Assembly: GCA_964035015.1 (NCBI GenBank)
Contig: OZ036008.1
Location: 5,230,004-5,294,003, forward strand
Reading direction: 5' to 3'
DNA length: 64,000 bases
Source of the DNA: Corallium rubrum
Taxonomy: Eukaryota > Cnidaria > Anthozoa > Scleralcyonacea > Coralliidae
The notes under the pieces are model-generated. The model ran no database searches and was not told the origin of the DNA. It saw only the letters and a program-made list of their open reading frames with translations. Below are positions 1 through 12,731 of the stretch, piece by piece. The position numbers and the translations under genes are program-made. The number at the start of each line of letters is the position of its first letter. The first letter of the stretch is position 1.

Positions 1-832
1 GGCATTTCGCAGTCCACGTGCGTGCTGACTCAAGTGAGTTCTGAGGACATTTGAAACTGATGAATTTGAGAAGGGTATGGGTAATGGGTTCGTACATCGC
101 GAAAATTCAACGAGTTGTCAACAAACCGTATTCTATGGCAAGCCCAACCTTCGTGCTATGCCGCTTGTGGAAGAATTATGGTCGAGCGACGATTTTGAGC
201 GGAGATGTTTGACTTTGACCTTGGGGTGTCCTCGCTCCTGTCGGCCGTGTATTGATGACGTTTACACGCAAGATATTCGTTCTACGCATGCGCAGCTAAA
301 ACAGGTCAGCCTGGATTAGGTCCCCGTTGACAGCCGCAATTTCCGATCGTCACTGCCAGTGTTTGTAACAGCGTCTAGTTATTTTCTCTGTCGTAAAATA
401 TAATGGAACAAACAAATGTACGTCACAACCATGTTTCCATAGCCACAAAGGATTATGGTATAACTGACCAATCACAGCGTGCGCAAGACCCGATTTATCT
501 TATAATAAAGCATTTTGTAATGCTCTCAATTTTTGTGTGTGTTTAGATTTCTCTCAGACAATGAAACCTTTTTATTGAGTGGTAAGAATACACTTTATTG
601 TTCTAAAAAAACAATCTTGAAAATTCGCCCAGGTCAAACTTATCCTGGTTCCAGAGGTTTGTCGGCTCGAAGGAAGGAGGGCAAAAGAGAAAATTAAAAA
701 CAACTCACTTCTTGTTGAAAGCGGTACGAACCTCGACCATATAAGAAATAGAACATAAATAAAGTATATTTGCTCTTGTATAAAGGCTCCATTGACCTCA
801 TTTGAATATTAAAGAAGTTAGATTGACGTTGG

Positions 833-835
<3 letters not shown>
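1..835. other. unassigned sequence, no recognised gene
   Basis: No recognisable gene. An 80-codon open frame at 77-319 (+) resembles no family I know. A GCATGCGCA motif near 287-296 resembles an NRF-1 type promoter site, and an AATAAA lies near 504-509. These could be the end of a gene lying mainly left of the window, but nothing shows that directly. Confidence 0.3.

Positions 836-878
<43 letters not shown>
836..878. repeat. (AT)n microsatellite
   Basis: About 21 uninterrupted AT dinucleotides. Confidence 0.95.
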
Positions 879-880
<2 letters not shown>

Positions 881-929
881 CATAACATTATAAGTTGCAT
901 AACATTTGAAATCGAATAATCATTGGCAT

Positions 930-1228
930 CATAGTCAATCGAGATATGGTCCATGGAAACTCAGCTTAAGTCTTTGGTCTATCTTTTCGTTCGCCTTTAT
1001 GCATTTTTGTGCACGGTGCATGGTCACTGAACACATTGTATTTTAGTATAATGAACGAATTGTCCAATAGCAACATTTCAGTTCAATCACTCAACCGTGC
1101 TATTTAAATATTAATAAACCTAAAACAAAGGATGTGCACGGTGTAAGGTACGGTTCAACATAAAATCCCAGCTCATTGTAGGCGCTTTGAGTTTGCCGAG
1201 TCTCCAGACCATATCTCGATTGACTATG
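930..1228 (-). mobile_element. MITE, 7-bp TSD family, copy 1
   Basis: A 299-bp element with terminal inverted repeats CATAGTCAATCGAGATATGG. It is flanked by an exact 7-bp target duplication TTGGCAT (923-929 and 1229-1235). It is in reverse orientation relative to the copies at 1250-1516 and 34402-34704. There is no coding capacity, so it must be mobilised in trans. A 7-bp duplication is unusual among cut-and-paste superfamilies; Dada (6-7 bp) and P (7-8 bp) are candidates, and assignment needs the autonomous partner. Confidence 0.9.
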
Positions 1229-1249
1229 TTGGCATTGAATGTGTCTTTA

Positions 1250-1516
1250 CATAGTCAATCGAGATATGGTCTGGAAACTCGGCAAACTTCAAAGCGCCTA
1301 TAATGAGCTGTGATTTTATGTTGAACCGTACCTTACACCGTGCATATCCTTTGTTTTAGGTTTATTAATATTTAAATAGCACGGTTGAGTGATTGAACTG
1401 AAACGTTGCTATTGGATAATTCGTTCATTATACTTGCACAAAAATGCATGAAGGCGAACAAAAAGATAGACCAAAGACTGTAGCTGAGTTTCCAGACCAT
1501 ATCTCGATTGACTATG
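1250..1516 (+). mobile_element. MITE, 7-bp TSD family, copy 2 (internal deletion)
   Basis: Same family as 930-1228 but in the opposite orientation, with its own exact duplication GTCTTTA (1243-1249 and 1517-1523). Relative to the 303-bp copy at 34402 it lacks about 35 bp near its right side. The separate duplications show that the two neighbouring copies inserted independently and did not arise as one palindrome. Confidence 0.9.
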
Positions 1517-2177
1517 GTCTTTATAAGCCGAGTGCGTATTTACAGGAGCGAATTAAGTTAGGTAACTTTTAAAATGTTTACTCGGTGCCGAACTGCAGCA
1601 CTCGTAATCTTAAGAGTGGTCGTGCAGTGTATGTGCATGTATTCTACATTTGCGAGCTTGCTTGGTGTATTAACCGTGGTATAATGTGGCATCCAGAAAA
1701 GATGTCTGAGTCATGCAGGAATCGAACCATGCAATCTTCTAATAACTGGTTATAGACTAATTGCACTTATTCCTTTGGAGGAGGACAAATGCTTATGAAC
1801 TATGGAATTTTCACCCAACAGCATTAGCTGACTCCTAAATTGCAATCAGTATACATGTACAACAGGTCTATAAACGCTCTAACCATAACCATAACCTTAG
1901 AGCTTTTTATCTCTGTATTTGCATGTGCTGGCTATGTATCTGCTTACCCTGCTAGCAGAGCTTCCTTTTCTGTTTTTTCCCCTTTTCTCTGAAAGCCGTT
2001 ATATACCCGAAGACGTTTACCGTTGGGTTCAGGTTGCTTCTGACGGAATTGTTCAGAAGTTCGCAAGCTCATTTGACCTTCGCATTTGATTAATTGGCTA
2101 CTTAGTTGCTAATAGCAAATCAAATACCTATAGTTCAATACGAACTTGTGAACCTCGGAACGAACTGTTTAGGCCTT
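1517..2177. other. no feature seen
   Basis: Moderately AT-rich sequence with no convincing open frame, RNA gene or repeat. Confidence 0.5.
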
Positions 2178-2474
2178 GCGTTTACACGATACCGGCACAA
2201 AAATGACATGAAAACGGCACAAAATGAAGACGGGTTCCTTGACGGCATTAAATGAAAACGACGTAACAGTTTGATGACGGTAATCACGATATATACGACC
2301 ACAGTATCCGGGTCAGCAGTATTCACAAAGTCTTCTCAATTCTCATTGGAAGAGAATAGTCACATGCTAATCCGTCATTATATTATACTGCAGGCACCGT
2401 ATAAACGCAAGACTTTTTGGCCTGTATTTACACACCGGCATGATTTCAAATTGTACCGGCATCGTGTAAACGGG
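2178..2474. mobile_element. MITE-like inverted-repeat element
   Basis: The ends share an inverted repeat of the form CGTTTACACGAT(A/G)CCGG followed by less well-matched sequence. There is no coding capacity. A target duplication could not be fixed with confidence. Confidence 0.6.
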
Positions 2475-2916
2475 GTCTTAATCTTTAGTATAAATGCGTG
2501 AAATAGGAGTAGAGACAGACAAGTGATAATTTAACCTTCTGAAACGGCCAGGGTCAACATCTACGAATGAAGAATCTGGAACCTTCCTTCAAGGTTGTTT
2601 GTTGCAAGTTCTGCGTTTTGACGTGCGCCTTCAAGTTTTATACAATAACGTGACTTGTATGTGCATTCTCATTCGTTGTTCCCCGTGAATTTTTAGAGGA
2701 TTGATGCACCAATTACGTCACTAATGTGGTCTGAATGCTGTAAACCAATCACGGATCTCACTGCATTATCACGAGCCAATGACATTGCTTGATTTGTATA
2801 GATCATGGATCACGTCAGCTGACGCGTTTAATTTTTTCAATGCCCTGAACTAAATTCCCTAGGGGAATTCAGTAAATCTTATGAAATGTATTTTTTTAAA
2901 ATTTTTTGTCGTATAA
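2475..2916. other. no feature seen
   Basis: Non-repetitive sequence without a supportable gene. Confidence 0.5.
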
Positions 2917-3085
2917 AACAAATAGATTCCATTTTGCCATTGTCTGTTCAGTTATAGATGCACAGAGGATGTCACAACGTAGTGAGAACATCAGTAACGG
3001 TGGCACTTCTTTGTCCTCGCCACGTTGCGACGTCTTCTGTGCATCTATAACTGAACAGATAATGGCAAAATGGAATCTATTTGTT
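2917..3085. mobile_element. small palindromic MITE
   Basis: A near-perfect foldback of about 169 bp. The first 60 or so bases starting AACAAATAGATTCCATTTTG reappear reverse-complemented at the right end. Only a short central section is unpaired. Confidence 0.8.
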
Positions 3086-4953
3086 AAATGGGTGCATAAG
3101 CGAGACCAACTCTAGATTTTTTGTGTACTTCTCTAACTTTCGAAGGTCGTCGAAGCGCGCCAAACCACGAACCATTTCTTTTATAATAAAAAGAAAAATG
3201 GAGCACGTACGACGTGTACTGCTGCCTGAGGGAAATTATATTACGCATGTGCGTATTGTGTGTGACGAATGTAACGCTGTTTGTTGCTTTTCCTTTGCTC
3301 TACGTTTCCAGTCGCTCTAAGAAGGGACAGAATTTCTGGAACCAGGGTTGGTCAAACCAGGATTGTATAAACTAAATAATGATTGAAGTTAGGAGTTTCA
3401 CAATTGATCTGATATGACTCTTTTTTCTTCTATAGAAACACTTAAGTGTCGCTTCACAATATGATCCCTCCTGTCTGATTGTTGTTTAACATTTTGGAAG
3501 GTCACGTGATGAATTTTCCCGCTTAAAATCCCGAAAACATCTTTGGAGGAATTTGGTAACGAATTTATTTTTTTGATTAATTAGGGAGCGCAGGGTGGGT
3601 AGTTTCATTTTAATTTGCTGTCTTAGCACTGCCACTTGTATTTCGTCTTCGAAATTTGTCAAATTGGACCACTTATATATCTAGATGTATAGCTGGATTG
3701 TGTGTGGGTCTTGGAAATATGGGCTCTTTTTCTTGTGGTATCGACCGCTGACCTTATTCTGACTTATATTTGTATTTGACTGTGGGCTCAACCGCGCCCG
3801 CACTCCGGTCAATTCAGTAAAAATTCCATTCAGAAAAAGGTCAGCGGTTACCACCATGAGGAAAGGGGGCTGTTGATTCATGTCTCGTTAAACGGGTTAG
3901 AGGTAGTTAGCGAGGCATGAATCAACCAGAAAAAGGACACAAATATCCGCCATCTTGAACGACAGTCCAGTTATTTACACTGAACTCTGGTGGTGATACA
4001 TAAGTCAGTGGGTTTTACCAAAAGGTTAAAAAAGTTTATAAAACAACCCCCAAACAAAAACAGGCGGGTTGGCCTTTTTGAAAGTATTTTAAGTTTATTG
4101 ATATATAAAACGATTCAGTTTTGGCCTTTTAAGACTTGTATTTTACATTTTTATTATGTTGTAAATTGATTTTAACCTTTATCGATAATGGCCAAATTCT
4201 GGACAATAATAACACATCCTCGATTACCCTAAGTTTCCTAAGGTATTTCATGAAAAAAACTTGACTTGTTTTCGACTGAAATTTCGTAACAAAATTGACT
4301 CAGTTCCGTTACAAATGGACGTTTTGGGTACATATAGTATCATCTTGGGACACTGAAGGATAATTGAGGATAAATACTAAGGCGGGAAATTGGACTTGAA
4401 TGAGGTGGAATTATTTTTATTTTGTGCTCACCGAGACAATTTAGTGTCATTATATTGAAGGGATTATTGACACACAAATTAAGTTCTCTTTAAAAAGATT
4501 GTTTGTTGTCACGAGAGAGCATTTCATTGGTATTTAAGCGCTGACAAAAACGAGCACAGGTCGTACGACGGCTCTCGGTGATTCATGAAGATTAAATCGA
4601 TATTATATGTGTTTGTGTTTTCCAAAAAGTGTAAATTTAAAAGAACATTTCAGTTTTCGATAGGACTAGATACACCAGGTCGAGGCTTACTTTCGCTTTT
4701 CATCCGACATAAAATGTCACTCTTGTCTTTCTTTTTGTTTATTTACGGGCTATGACGCTTGTCACCTTATTTTAGCAATTCTTACCGAAACAAAACTGTC
4801 CTAAGATTACTTCAAAATTGCAGAAAATCTTACACAGAAGTAGGGATGGTCAAAATTAAAGCGAGATTGAAAGAGATTGCAAATGTGACATCTTGATTTC
4901 TGTTAGCCCAGCAGGAATCAAGTGTAGGCGAATTTCTGTAAAAACTTGGTCTT
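3086..4953. other. intergenic sequence, minor inverted repeat
   Basis: No gene recognised. A short inverted repeat joins about 3733-3757 and 3837-3860 (core GACCGCTGACCT). The rest is AT-rich without long open frames. Confidence 0.5.
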
Positions 4954-5490
4954 AAAGGGTATTAGCAATAAAAATTAAGTTTATCTCATTTGAAAGAACT
5001 CGTCAAATGGCATAAGAAGACTTTTTACAATTTTTCCGTATCTGTTTTGGTTTTGGAAATATTTTGGCTAACGACAGCGAGCTGTCCGCCATCTTGGAAT
5101 TATTTTCGATATGCAAAATTATGCATGTGACGACATAAGCAGGGTAAAGTGAAATTCTTATCTTGACAACCTTATGACATTATGAGCTAGAAACTCAATT
5201 TGTGTTGTTGCGCTATTTCCATTTTAAATTGACCCACAACATTTAAAAAGCCTTCTGTGGAAATTTGGTCACCCACAAAGTAGTTTCATCAGGTTTGTCC
5301 TGCTTGTGACGTCACCAATTTCCTAGTTAATTAGACCCAATATTACAACAAGATGGCGGACAGCACGCTGTCTTTGGTCGAAATATTTCCAAAACCAAAA
5401 CAAACACGGAAAAATTGTAAAAGGTCTTCTTATACCATTTGACGAGTTCTTTCAAATGAGATAAACTTATTTTTTATTGTCAATACCTTT
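4954..5490. mobile_element. palindromic MITE, about 537 bp
   Basis: Long inverted arms run from AAAGGGTATTAGCAATAAAA on the left to its imperfect complement at about 5470-5490. Shared inner segments include GACGAGTTCTTTCAAATGAG and the complement of CCGCCATCTTG. No coding capacity and no clear target duplication. Confidence 0.75.
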
Positions 5491-7054
5491 CAAAGGTTCA
5501 GAAATCCTCCATAGTTAGGTTTTCACATTCGAATAAATGTACAGCTTTAATTTTAAAAAAGGTTTGCAGTTCAGAATTTCAACATAAGACAATCGACGCT
5601 CAAATTAGCGTGCCATAGCGCCTTTAATTGTCGACGTTTATTCATTTTAACAGTTTGAAAAACTGATTATTCTTTTGTGAATGTCACTGCGAAGTCTTAA
5701 AAGTTATTTACAAGAAAATGAACTATGAACTTTCAAAATTTTGTAGTACCAGTGTCCCGTTTTGAAGTGGCTATCAATTTAGTATTCTTTTATGCGCTTT
5801 TAAATTTGCTTTTCAGTAAGCTTTAATTTTTGTTATAATTGGTGAAAGATTTATTTCACGAACGAAAATATAAAATCTTATTTAAATGCATATAAAAGAA
5901 AGCGGTTTCCCCATTCCTGACTAGACAACCTCCTTTGTAATATAGCTGGACTGCCATTGGTTTATTTATGGTCACGTGCATGGCATTAGACAGATCAAAT
6001 GTATCGCGTGGGCAGTTGGGCTATACAAGAGCTCAGTGACAATTCAGCTTAGCAGCTTTAAATTTTATAACCTAACAAAAATCAAGCAGGAACTCCAGTT
6101 ATATAACAAAACACTTGAAATATCTCATCCTTCGTTAAACTAGTTGATTTTATTTTTTCTCGAGATTCTTCGGAAACGAAAACTAACTGTTTTTCTAGGG
6201 ATCAGTCGTTAGGGGCATTTAAACGAGAGAAAAAAGTCGCGACTTATTTTCTCTCGTTTAATGGCCCAAATAAGTGTATTTATTCGCCAGCGAGGCTATC
6301 TAGGCAGGAATGGGTCATTAAGTTCATTAATTGTCTGACTGTAATTATTGTACAAAAAGAGCTCACGCGGTAATTACTTTGGTAGTATGAAGTCTAGTAA
6401 ATTAGATGACATGGTAGTGAAACTAAAGCAATTTTGGAACGGATTACGGGACTTTTTTTCTTATTTCAACGCAATGCAGCATTTTGCCACCAATTACGAA
6501 TTGTTCTGCCACTATAATCTTTTCATTTGATACAATCTTTATTGAGGCTATTACTTTTGGCAAAACATATAACACTTACGTTTATAATTCGTAACTAGAA
6601 GCTTACAACAAAAGTTTTTGTTCTATTTTATCTCTTTATTTCTTCTTTTATTTTCCCTCTTATCTCTTCTCTTTTCTCTACATTTTCTCATTTATTTTCT
6701 TCTCTTTCTTGTTCTTTACTTTGCAAACTTTCTCATTCCTTGTTGTTTTTTTCTGTTTCTTTCATTTTATTTCTTTTTACTCATTTTCTCTTGATTCCAT
6801 TTTATTTAACGTTGATCCATTTTTTCATTTGTCTTTCCGTTCTTCCTCTATTTTTTAATCCACCCATTCATTTGTTCCTTTATTCATCAACCCTATCCAC
6901 TCATCCATTCCTTTATTCATTTATTCCTTATGTTTTGCTAAAAGCTAGCAGCACCATTAGGCTACGCTTACACACTGCAGTTAGTCGGTCCGACTTGTCG
7001 TTTAGGTGCATGTCAAATAAAACAAACCAGTACAGCGGAGTGGGACTATCGCCT
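5491..7054. other. intergenic sequence with hairpin and pyrimidine-rich tract
   Basis: A 55-bp palindrome lies at about 6213-6267, with arms ending GGGC.TTAAACGAGAGAAAA. About 6610-6940 is a pyrimidine-rich low-complexity tract (TTCATTTATTCC-like) whose 107-codon open frame is a by-product of composition. No gene is recognised. Confidence 0.5.
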
Positions 7055-7981
7055 GTATTCTAAAAGCTCACTCACACTCGCACTCAATGAGTACCCCCTC
7101 ATACTCAATAAGTGCAACTCAACACTCAATGAGTCTCCACCACTGACCCCTATATAACTGGACTGCGGGTGCCCTACGAAAAAATGGTCCAAATACACGC
7201 CATCAAGCGCAATCTTGTTAGGTCTTAGCTGCGAAATTGACCAATCACAGGGCAGCTTTTGGCTAACCGTGTCTTACACTCTTATGAGATTAAAAAGGGC
7301 ATGGGACCAAATCACAAAAAAAAACGAGCTGAGAGTTGACAAACATTTTGAAAGCCAAAAACGATTGTCGGTAAGCAAAAAGTGCAACTAAACCAAACAT
7401 ATTTACAGGTTTCTTTTTAAAGGATAATTCTGAATGGTTTTATGTTGTATTTGTATGTTTCTTGAGTTTCTTTGTGTTCGGGAAGGTGTTTTAACTGTCC
7501 ATTTTGAGCTTGCTTCATTCGACAACAAACACGGCAAAGAAAAAAGCTTGGAATTTTCCACGGAACCTTTGTTTCACGCCATAATTTACATGTATTTGAA
7601 TGTCTTTGAACTTTTTACTTTAAAAAAGAATTAAATTTCTGTGTAAACGTCTTTCTCAAAGCATTTTTTGCTTCAAAAGAGTTACCGGCGTGAGTCGCCA
7701 ACACTTCGGGCTACTTTACGCCGTCGGAAGACCTAACAAGATGGCGCCGTTCAATTGGCGACACTTCATGTAATACAAAAGTATCGAGTACCCGCAGTCC
7801 AGTTATACAGAGGTCAGTGGTCTCCACTCACCCTCACTGAGTATGAGACTACACTCACTCTCCAACCATTCAATTGAATAGTGTTTGGAGAGTGCGTGTA
7901 GTCTCATACTCATTGAGGGTGAGTGGAGGCTCATTGAGTGTTGAGTTGCACTTATTGAGTGTGAGTTAGCTTTTAGAATAC
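7055..7981. mobile_element. palindromic MITE interrupted by a second element
   Basis: The outer arms begin GTATTCTAAAAGCTCACTCA and end with the complementary sequence at 7962-7981. They share ACTCAATGAG-type internal motifs. The left arm is split by the TA-flanked element at 7155-7805, so this element is the older of the two. Confidence 0.75.
7155..7805. mobile_element. TA-flanked element nested in a MITE
   Basis: Terminal inverted repeats TAACTGGACTGCGGGT and ACCCGCAGTCCAGTTA are bounded by TA on both sides (7153-7154 and 7806-7807), as in Tc1/mariner-type insertion. It is 651 bp with no transposase. Inner ends share a reverse-complemented GGTCTTAG/AAGACCTAACAAG segment. Nesting inside the 7055-7981 element gives relative age. 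Confidence 0.75.
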
Positions 7982-8604
7982 ATACGTAACAATCCCACAC
8001 ATCATTTTACTAACTGTTCCTCGTTATAACATGCATATAAATCATACAGCGGCTCTATTAGCCACATTGTGTAAATGTAGCCTAACTCGGTGCACTCATT
8101 TCGTCAAGTGGCTCGGAACATTGTTAAAAAGACATCAAAGATGTGAATTATTCCATACAAGAAAGATTATGTCGCCCCATTGGTAGTATTAAGGTTTGCT
8201 TCTCTGTCGAGTTTTTGTAACAATATTTAAAAGTAACTTATGTTTAAAAAGTAAAATTTGTTTCGGTTAATTTTATTTACTATGTAAATTAAATTCAAAA
8301 TTGTCCGGCATGTTTTTATGTAAACTTATTTTTGCCTTTGCCAGAATTATATCAACATTTATTTTGCAACTTGTATCCTCCTGAGCCCAACTTCGCACAC
8401 TGTCTCATTGTTTGATTGTATTTGGGCAATGTTGTGACGCAAAAGCATTGTGAACAATCCATTTGAGTGAAGGTGTGCGTCACGGTTTTGGCGCGATTGT
8501 TTTCTAAGTCAATCAGATCTTGAAGTTTACTCGTGCGCTCAGTTTCAAGCGATGAGATTTGTAAAGATGCGTTCATAAGTTCAGATCAGCGGACTCGGAT
8601 TGGA
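7982..8604. other. no recognised gene
   Basis: A 74-codon minus-strand open frame (8352-8576) has ordinary composition but matches nothing I recognise. No other feature is seen. Confidence 0.4.
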
Positions 8605-8947
8605 TTCGTTCGTTCGTTCGTTCGTTCGTTCGTTCGTTCGTTCGTTCGTTCGTTCGTTCGTTCGTTCGTTCGTTCGTTCGTTCGTTCGTTCGTTCGTTCG
8701 TTCGTTCGTTCGTTCGTTCGTTCGTTCGTTCGTTCGTTCGTTCGTTCGTTCGTTCGTTCGTTCGTTCGTTCGTTCGTTCGTTCGTTCGTTCGTTCGTTCG
8801 TTCGTTCGTTCGTTCGTTCGTTCGTTCGTTCGTTCGTTCGTTCGTTCGTTCGTTCGTTCGTTCGTTCGTTCGTTCGTTCGTTCGTTCGTTCGTTCGTTCG
8901 TTCGTTCGTTCGTTCGTTCGTTCGTTCGTTCGTTCGTTCGTTCGTTC
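8605..8947. repeat. (TTCG)n microsatellite, about 86 units
   Basis: An uninterrupted tetranucleotide array of 343 bp with no base difference visible. Four is not a multiple of three, so a reading frame runs through all three registers and gives a four-residue period. The long open frames on both strands are artefacts of this. Confidence 0.98.
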
Positions 8948-9567
8948 AGAATCATTAGCAAGCGACAAGGCGCCGCCCTGGCGTTGGACCGGAATTTGAC
9001 TGAATTCGATAGGATTAGACCCAGGTTATACCAGTTCAGCCTCAGTGCAAAGTCAGTCTAAGTCTGCTAGTGTGAACGTAACCAGTTCAGCCTCAGTCCA
9101 AATCCAGTCTGAGCCGTAGGTGTGAACGCACCTTAATAAGTCGTTGGGCTTTTCGGAGTTGTAGTGCCTCCTCTTGTGAGGACGTTAGAAAGGCTAGCTA
9201 GGTAAATCCGGACTGTGTTCTGTGGAACCATGTACTTTGAATGAAAATGTAGAATTTGTAGTAGGAAAACTTGTGCAAATCTTTACAAGAAAAGATTATA
9301 TTTGGGATTTCCAAAGAAAAATGTGAATATTCCTCAGGCCATGCTTGGACTATGCTTTATCGGTCGAGCCTTACAACAAAACGCAGAAACTAGTTCCCAG
9401 GACATGACTTTTTGTACGATTGAGAGTTTGACATATGCAGTAGTATGCGCTGTGTTTTATAAATGGCGAGGCCGATTTCACATAACGAGCTTGGCTTTGT
9501 TAATGGATCTGTTTATCAAAAACGATGCCATCTTGAATTTGTAATGCATTGTGGTCTGTCCAGGTTA
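8948..9567. other. no recognised gene
   Basis: A short direct repeat (CCAGTTCAGCCTCAGT) occurs at about 9029 and 9081. The 80-codon open frame at 9302-9544 has no recognisable domain. Confidence 0.4.
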
Positions 9568-10254
9568 AGGTCTTCGTTAAGGTTTGCAGGGTCATTTCTG
9601 TAAAGCGCTCTCAATTGGTCAGAATTTATGCCACAAAAATAAAATAGATATCGTCAGACAGCTATGAATTTGTAGAATACAATGGTGTCGTTAGTTTCGC
9701 GATAAACACAAACCGTTAATAGTTGTGAATTTTTAAATTAAAACCAGAGGGCTTCACTCGGGGCGTCTCGAGTAAAAAGCGTTTTATTTTGTTCAAAATC
9801 TTTTTTTATACTTTGATTCCAAGATAAATTTCCAGCAAAACGGTGTCAGCGTTTTTTGATATGTCGAGTTTTGCCAATTTTATTGACTACCAAAGTTAAA
9901 ATTGCAGTTTTTCGACCAACATTCGGACAAAATAAGTCATAAATTCGAAACCAGGCAATTAATAAAACAAACGCTGACACCGTTTTGCTGGGCATTTATC
10001 TCGGAATCGAACTGCGAAAATTTTTTTTGAACAAAATGAAACGCTTTGTTCACTTTTGTAATTTAAAAATTCACAACTAGTAACGGTTTGTGTTCATCGC
10101 GAAACCAAAGACACTATTGTATTCTACAACTTCATAGCTTTCTAACGATATCGTTAGAATAAAATAGATATCCTATTTTATTTTTGTGGCGCATGAATTC
10201 TGACGAATTGAGAGCGCTTTACAGAAATGACCCTGCAAACCTTAACGAAGACCT
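9568..10254. mobile_element. palindromic foldback element, copy 1
   Basis: An element of about 687 bp whose two halves are near-complementary, starting AGGTCTTCGTTAAGG and ending with its complement. Shared inner stretches include GGGTCATTTCTGTAAAGCGC and AACGGTGTCAGCG. It lacks coding capacity. A related, right-truncated copy lies at 16802-17406. Confidence 0.8.
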
Positions 10255-10808
10255 CAAGAAGCTTCAACTAAAAAAGTGATTGCTTATAGTGTGGAGACAC
10301 AATATGATTCAAAAATGTCTTAATATACGATGTTTAATTCTTTGAAAGTTTTCATGGCGATGATGTAATATAGATAAGTTTTGCAAAAGCTTAGCAAATA
10401 AAAAAAATAATTTGCATTTGACGTGCCTGTGTCTTTTAATAGATCACGTTCAACAAGCAATGAAAATGCTTACAGAAGTCACGTTATTGTATAAAGCTTG
10501 TTACTCTAGATACACCACAATGCTTTGCGAAATCAAGATGGCGTCGCTATTGACGAATAAGGTCTATTGTGTAATATAAGATTACGTGAATTTAGGGGGG
10601 GAGGGGAGAGGATAGAACCACAGTTATGGTAAAGTAAAGAATATATAGGAGAAACTATGGACATATTTTAAAACGTGGAGGAATTTATTAATGAATTGGA
10701 ATTTTGCACTTGTATATTGTAATGACGTAATTTGCAATCACGTGTACAAAGATGTGATATTCTTGAAAAAATGATTACATAGTTCATCAATGAGCACGAA
10801 GCACATTA
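10255..10808. other. no feature seen
   Basis: AT-rich sequence without a convincing gene or repeat. Confidence 0.5.
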
Positions 10809-11125
10809 GGGGGTGTTTATATGAGGCCAGCCCGAACTCAGGGCCGGACTGACTTTAGGTCGGTTGCAGTGTTTTTACTGTAGATCGTTCTCATGAGTCC
10901 AGCCTGAGATTCAGTTCACGCCGGCCTAATCTCAGGTTGCCCTATAGACCGAACTGAAGCACTTTCACCTCTCAAACTCAATACGTTGTTTTAAATGAGA
11001 TTGGTGTCCACATAAAATAATCATTCTCCGGCGGCCACGAGCTGTAAGGCTATTGACACAAATCTTGAAGTAACAGCGAAACCAAGTCTGTATAGCTTCA
11101 AGGCCGGCCTCACGTAAACACCCAC
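10809..11125. mobile_element. PIF/Harbinger-like MITE with TTA duplication
   Basis: The 317-bp element is flanked by TTA on both sides (10806-10808 and 11126-11128). Its ends are GGGGGTGTTTATATGAGGCC and the imperfect complement ending GTAAACACCCAC. TTA duplications and G-rich GGGTGTTT ends are typical of Tourist/Harbinger MITEs. The 95-codon minus-strand open frame overlapping it is not a gene. Confidence 0.75.
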
Positions 11126-11128
11126 TTA

Positions 11129-12731
11129 ATAATAAGGTTAAGAAAGCTTGGTTTGATGGTTCACCAGGTGAATAACTAGATAGGATACACCAGAAGGTCA
11201 CTAAAAAGGATCGCTCAAAAGAACACTCCTTGTCTTTTCGCGGCTTTTTCAAAATATGTCGTCAAATTTGTTTTTCCAAATTTGTCGTCAAGCTTCAGCG
11301 AGTCTCAAGATTTTTGGAATCTTCTGAATAACCTAACTACAACAAAAACTTTAACCCGTCTAACTTTTTGGGAAAACGTAATTGACGACAGCAAAAGCTG
11401 TGGAAAGACGGGAAAAGTCCTTTTGAGTCATCCGTTTTTCAGGCCCACAGTTTCACGCGAAAAACAGTAAAACTTGCATCTCGGGGGCTTGTGCAGGCGG
11501 CCGTGAAATCACAAGGCTTGGGGAGCACTATATGAAATTCTGAAATGCCATATATGTTGAACCAACAAACCAGGTTTCTTTTCTAATTAATAAAGTCTTA
11601 GTTTGTTCTAACTAGTCTTATCACTTCTAATGATTTTGTAATCTAGTCCATCGAATTTAATAGAAAAGCAGCCTTGAAATCTACTCAATTATCTGTACTA
11701 TTTAAAAATTGAAAGTAAACTTTGTTGTAAAAAAATCGTAAGCGTGGTCTTTTAAAGTGAATAGCAAGCCCAGGGACTTAATTTGGAAGCAACTGGCGTT
11801 GAAATAAAAGTATATTTATACCATAAATACCATATTACTGATATGGATTGATTCTATATATACAGTGAATAGTTGAATTCCAACATATTGCAGAGTCGGA
11901 CTGGTCCTATGTGCCATGTGCCAATGGCACATGCGCCCCCTTAGGATGCCGTTACTGCGCCCCTTTCCCGTTGTATAATATTATATTTGATATGTAGTGC
12001 AATTCCTATTTAAAAACCCGATTTTGGATTTATAGTCGTTTTACGTTTTAATCAGTATGGTACAGCTAATAGTATATTACGATTAAATAATATTTTAGTA
12101 CGCTTCACACAGCTGACAACCTGACACGAAGTAGTCACCTAATTAATGGTACACACAATGTGAGTTGTCCATGTATGACGATATGTCCTCATGACGTATG
12201 CCTTGCATGTTATGTGGTGTATTCCTATATAAAATGAGTATATTTGAATATTTTGTTTGGTATTTTATATCCTTCAAAACTCTTTCAAACCCCCCTCAAA
12301 ATGCAGGAAATGTTATTTCAGAGACTAATATTCAAAATTTTCCGCGGGAGCATGCCCCCGGACATCCCAAGAATCGAAGTTGGTCGCACCTTCGCCGCTC
12401 CTTGACCCACACGTAGTAAGTATTACCTGTTTTGCCCCCTTGTTAAATATTCTGAAAGAAAACCTTATGGCGCCCCTCTCCCTAATGGAACCGTCATATT
12501 GTTTGATTTTAAGGTAATTCCTCAGTTTTGCATTGCGCAGCATTTCTGCGCATAATTCTGCAATACCAATTCAAGATGTATCCAAGTGTTAGTGAGTAGT
12601 CACGAAAACACATAAAAATGTCACTAAGTAGGCTAAATCAGCTATAATAATTTTGACAAGAAGGTACTAACATAATTTTTGGTTTTTGAAAAGAAAAAAA
12701 TAATTGTCGCGTGGTTTCGTATCTTTGTTCA
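11129..12731. other. intergenic sequence with degraded hAT-like remnant
   Basis: About 12270-12400 resembles the interior of the element at 12732-13095: GGAAATG, GACT, CAAAATTTTCC, GGGAGCATGCCCC, in the same order. A CAGAGTCGGACTGG at 11891 could be its left end. The right end is not identifiable. No gene is seen. Confidence 0.45.

Noticed and set aside
6740..7063. 107-residue hydrophobic protein
   Set aside because: Lies in a pyrimidine-rich low-complexity tract and runs into a MITE. Phe/Leu/Ser richness is compositional.
8533..9061. Open frames of 126-153 codons on both strands (four-residue repeats)
   Set aside because: Pure translation of the TTCG microsatellite.
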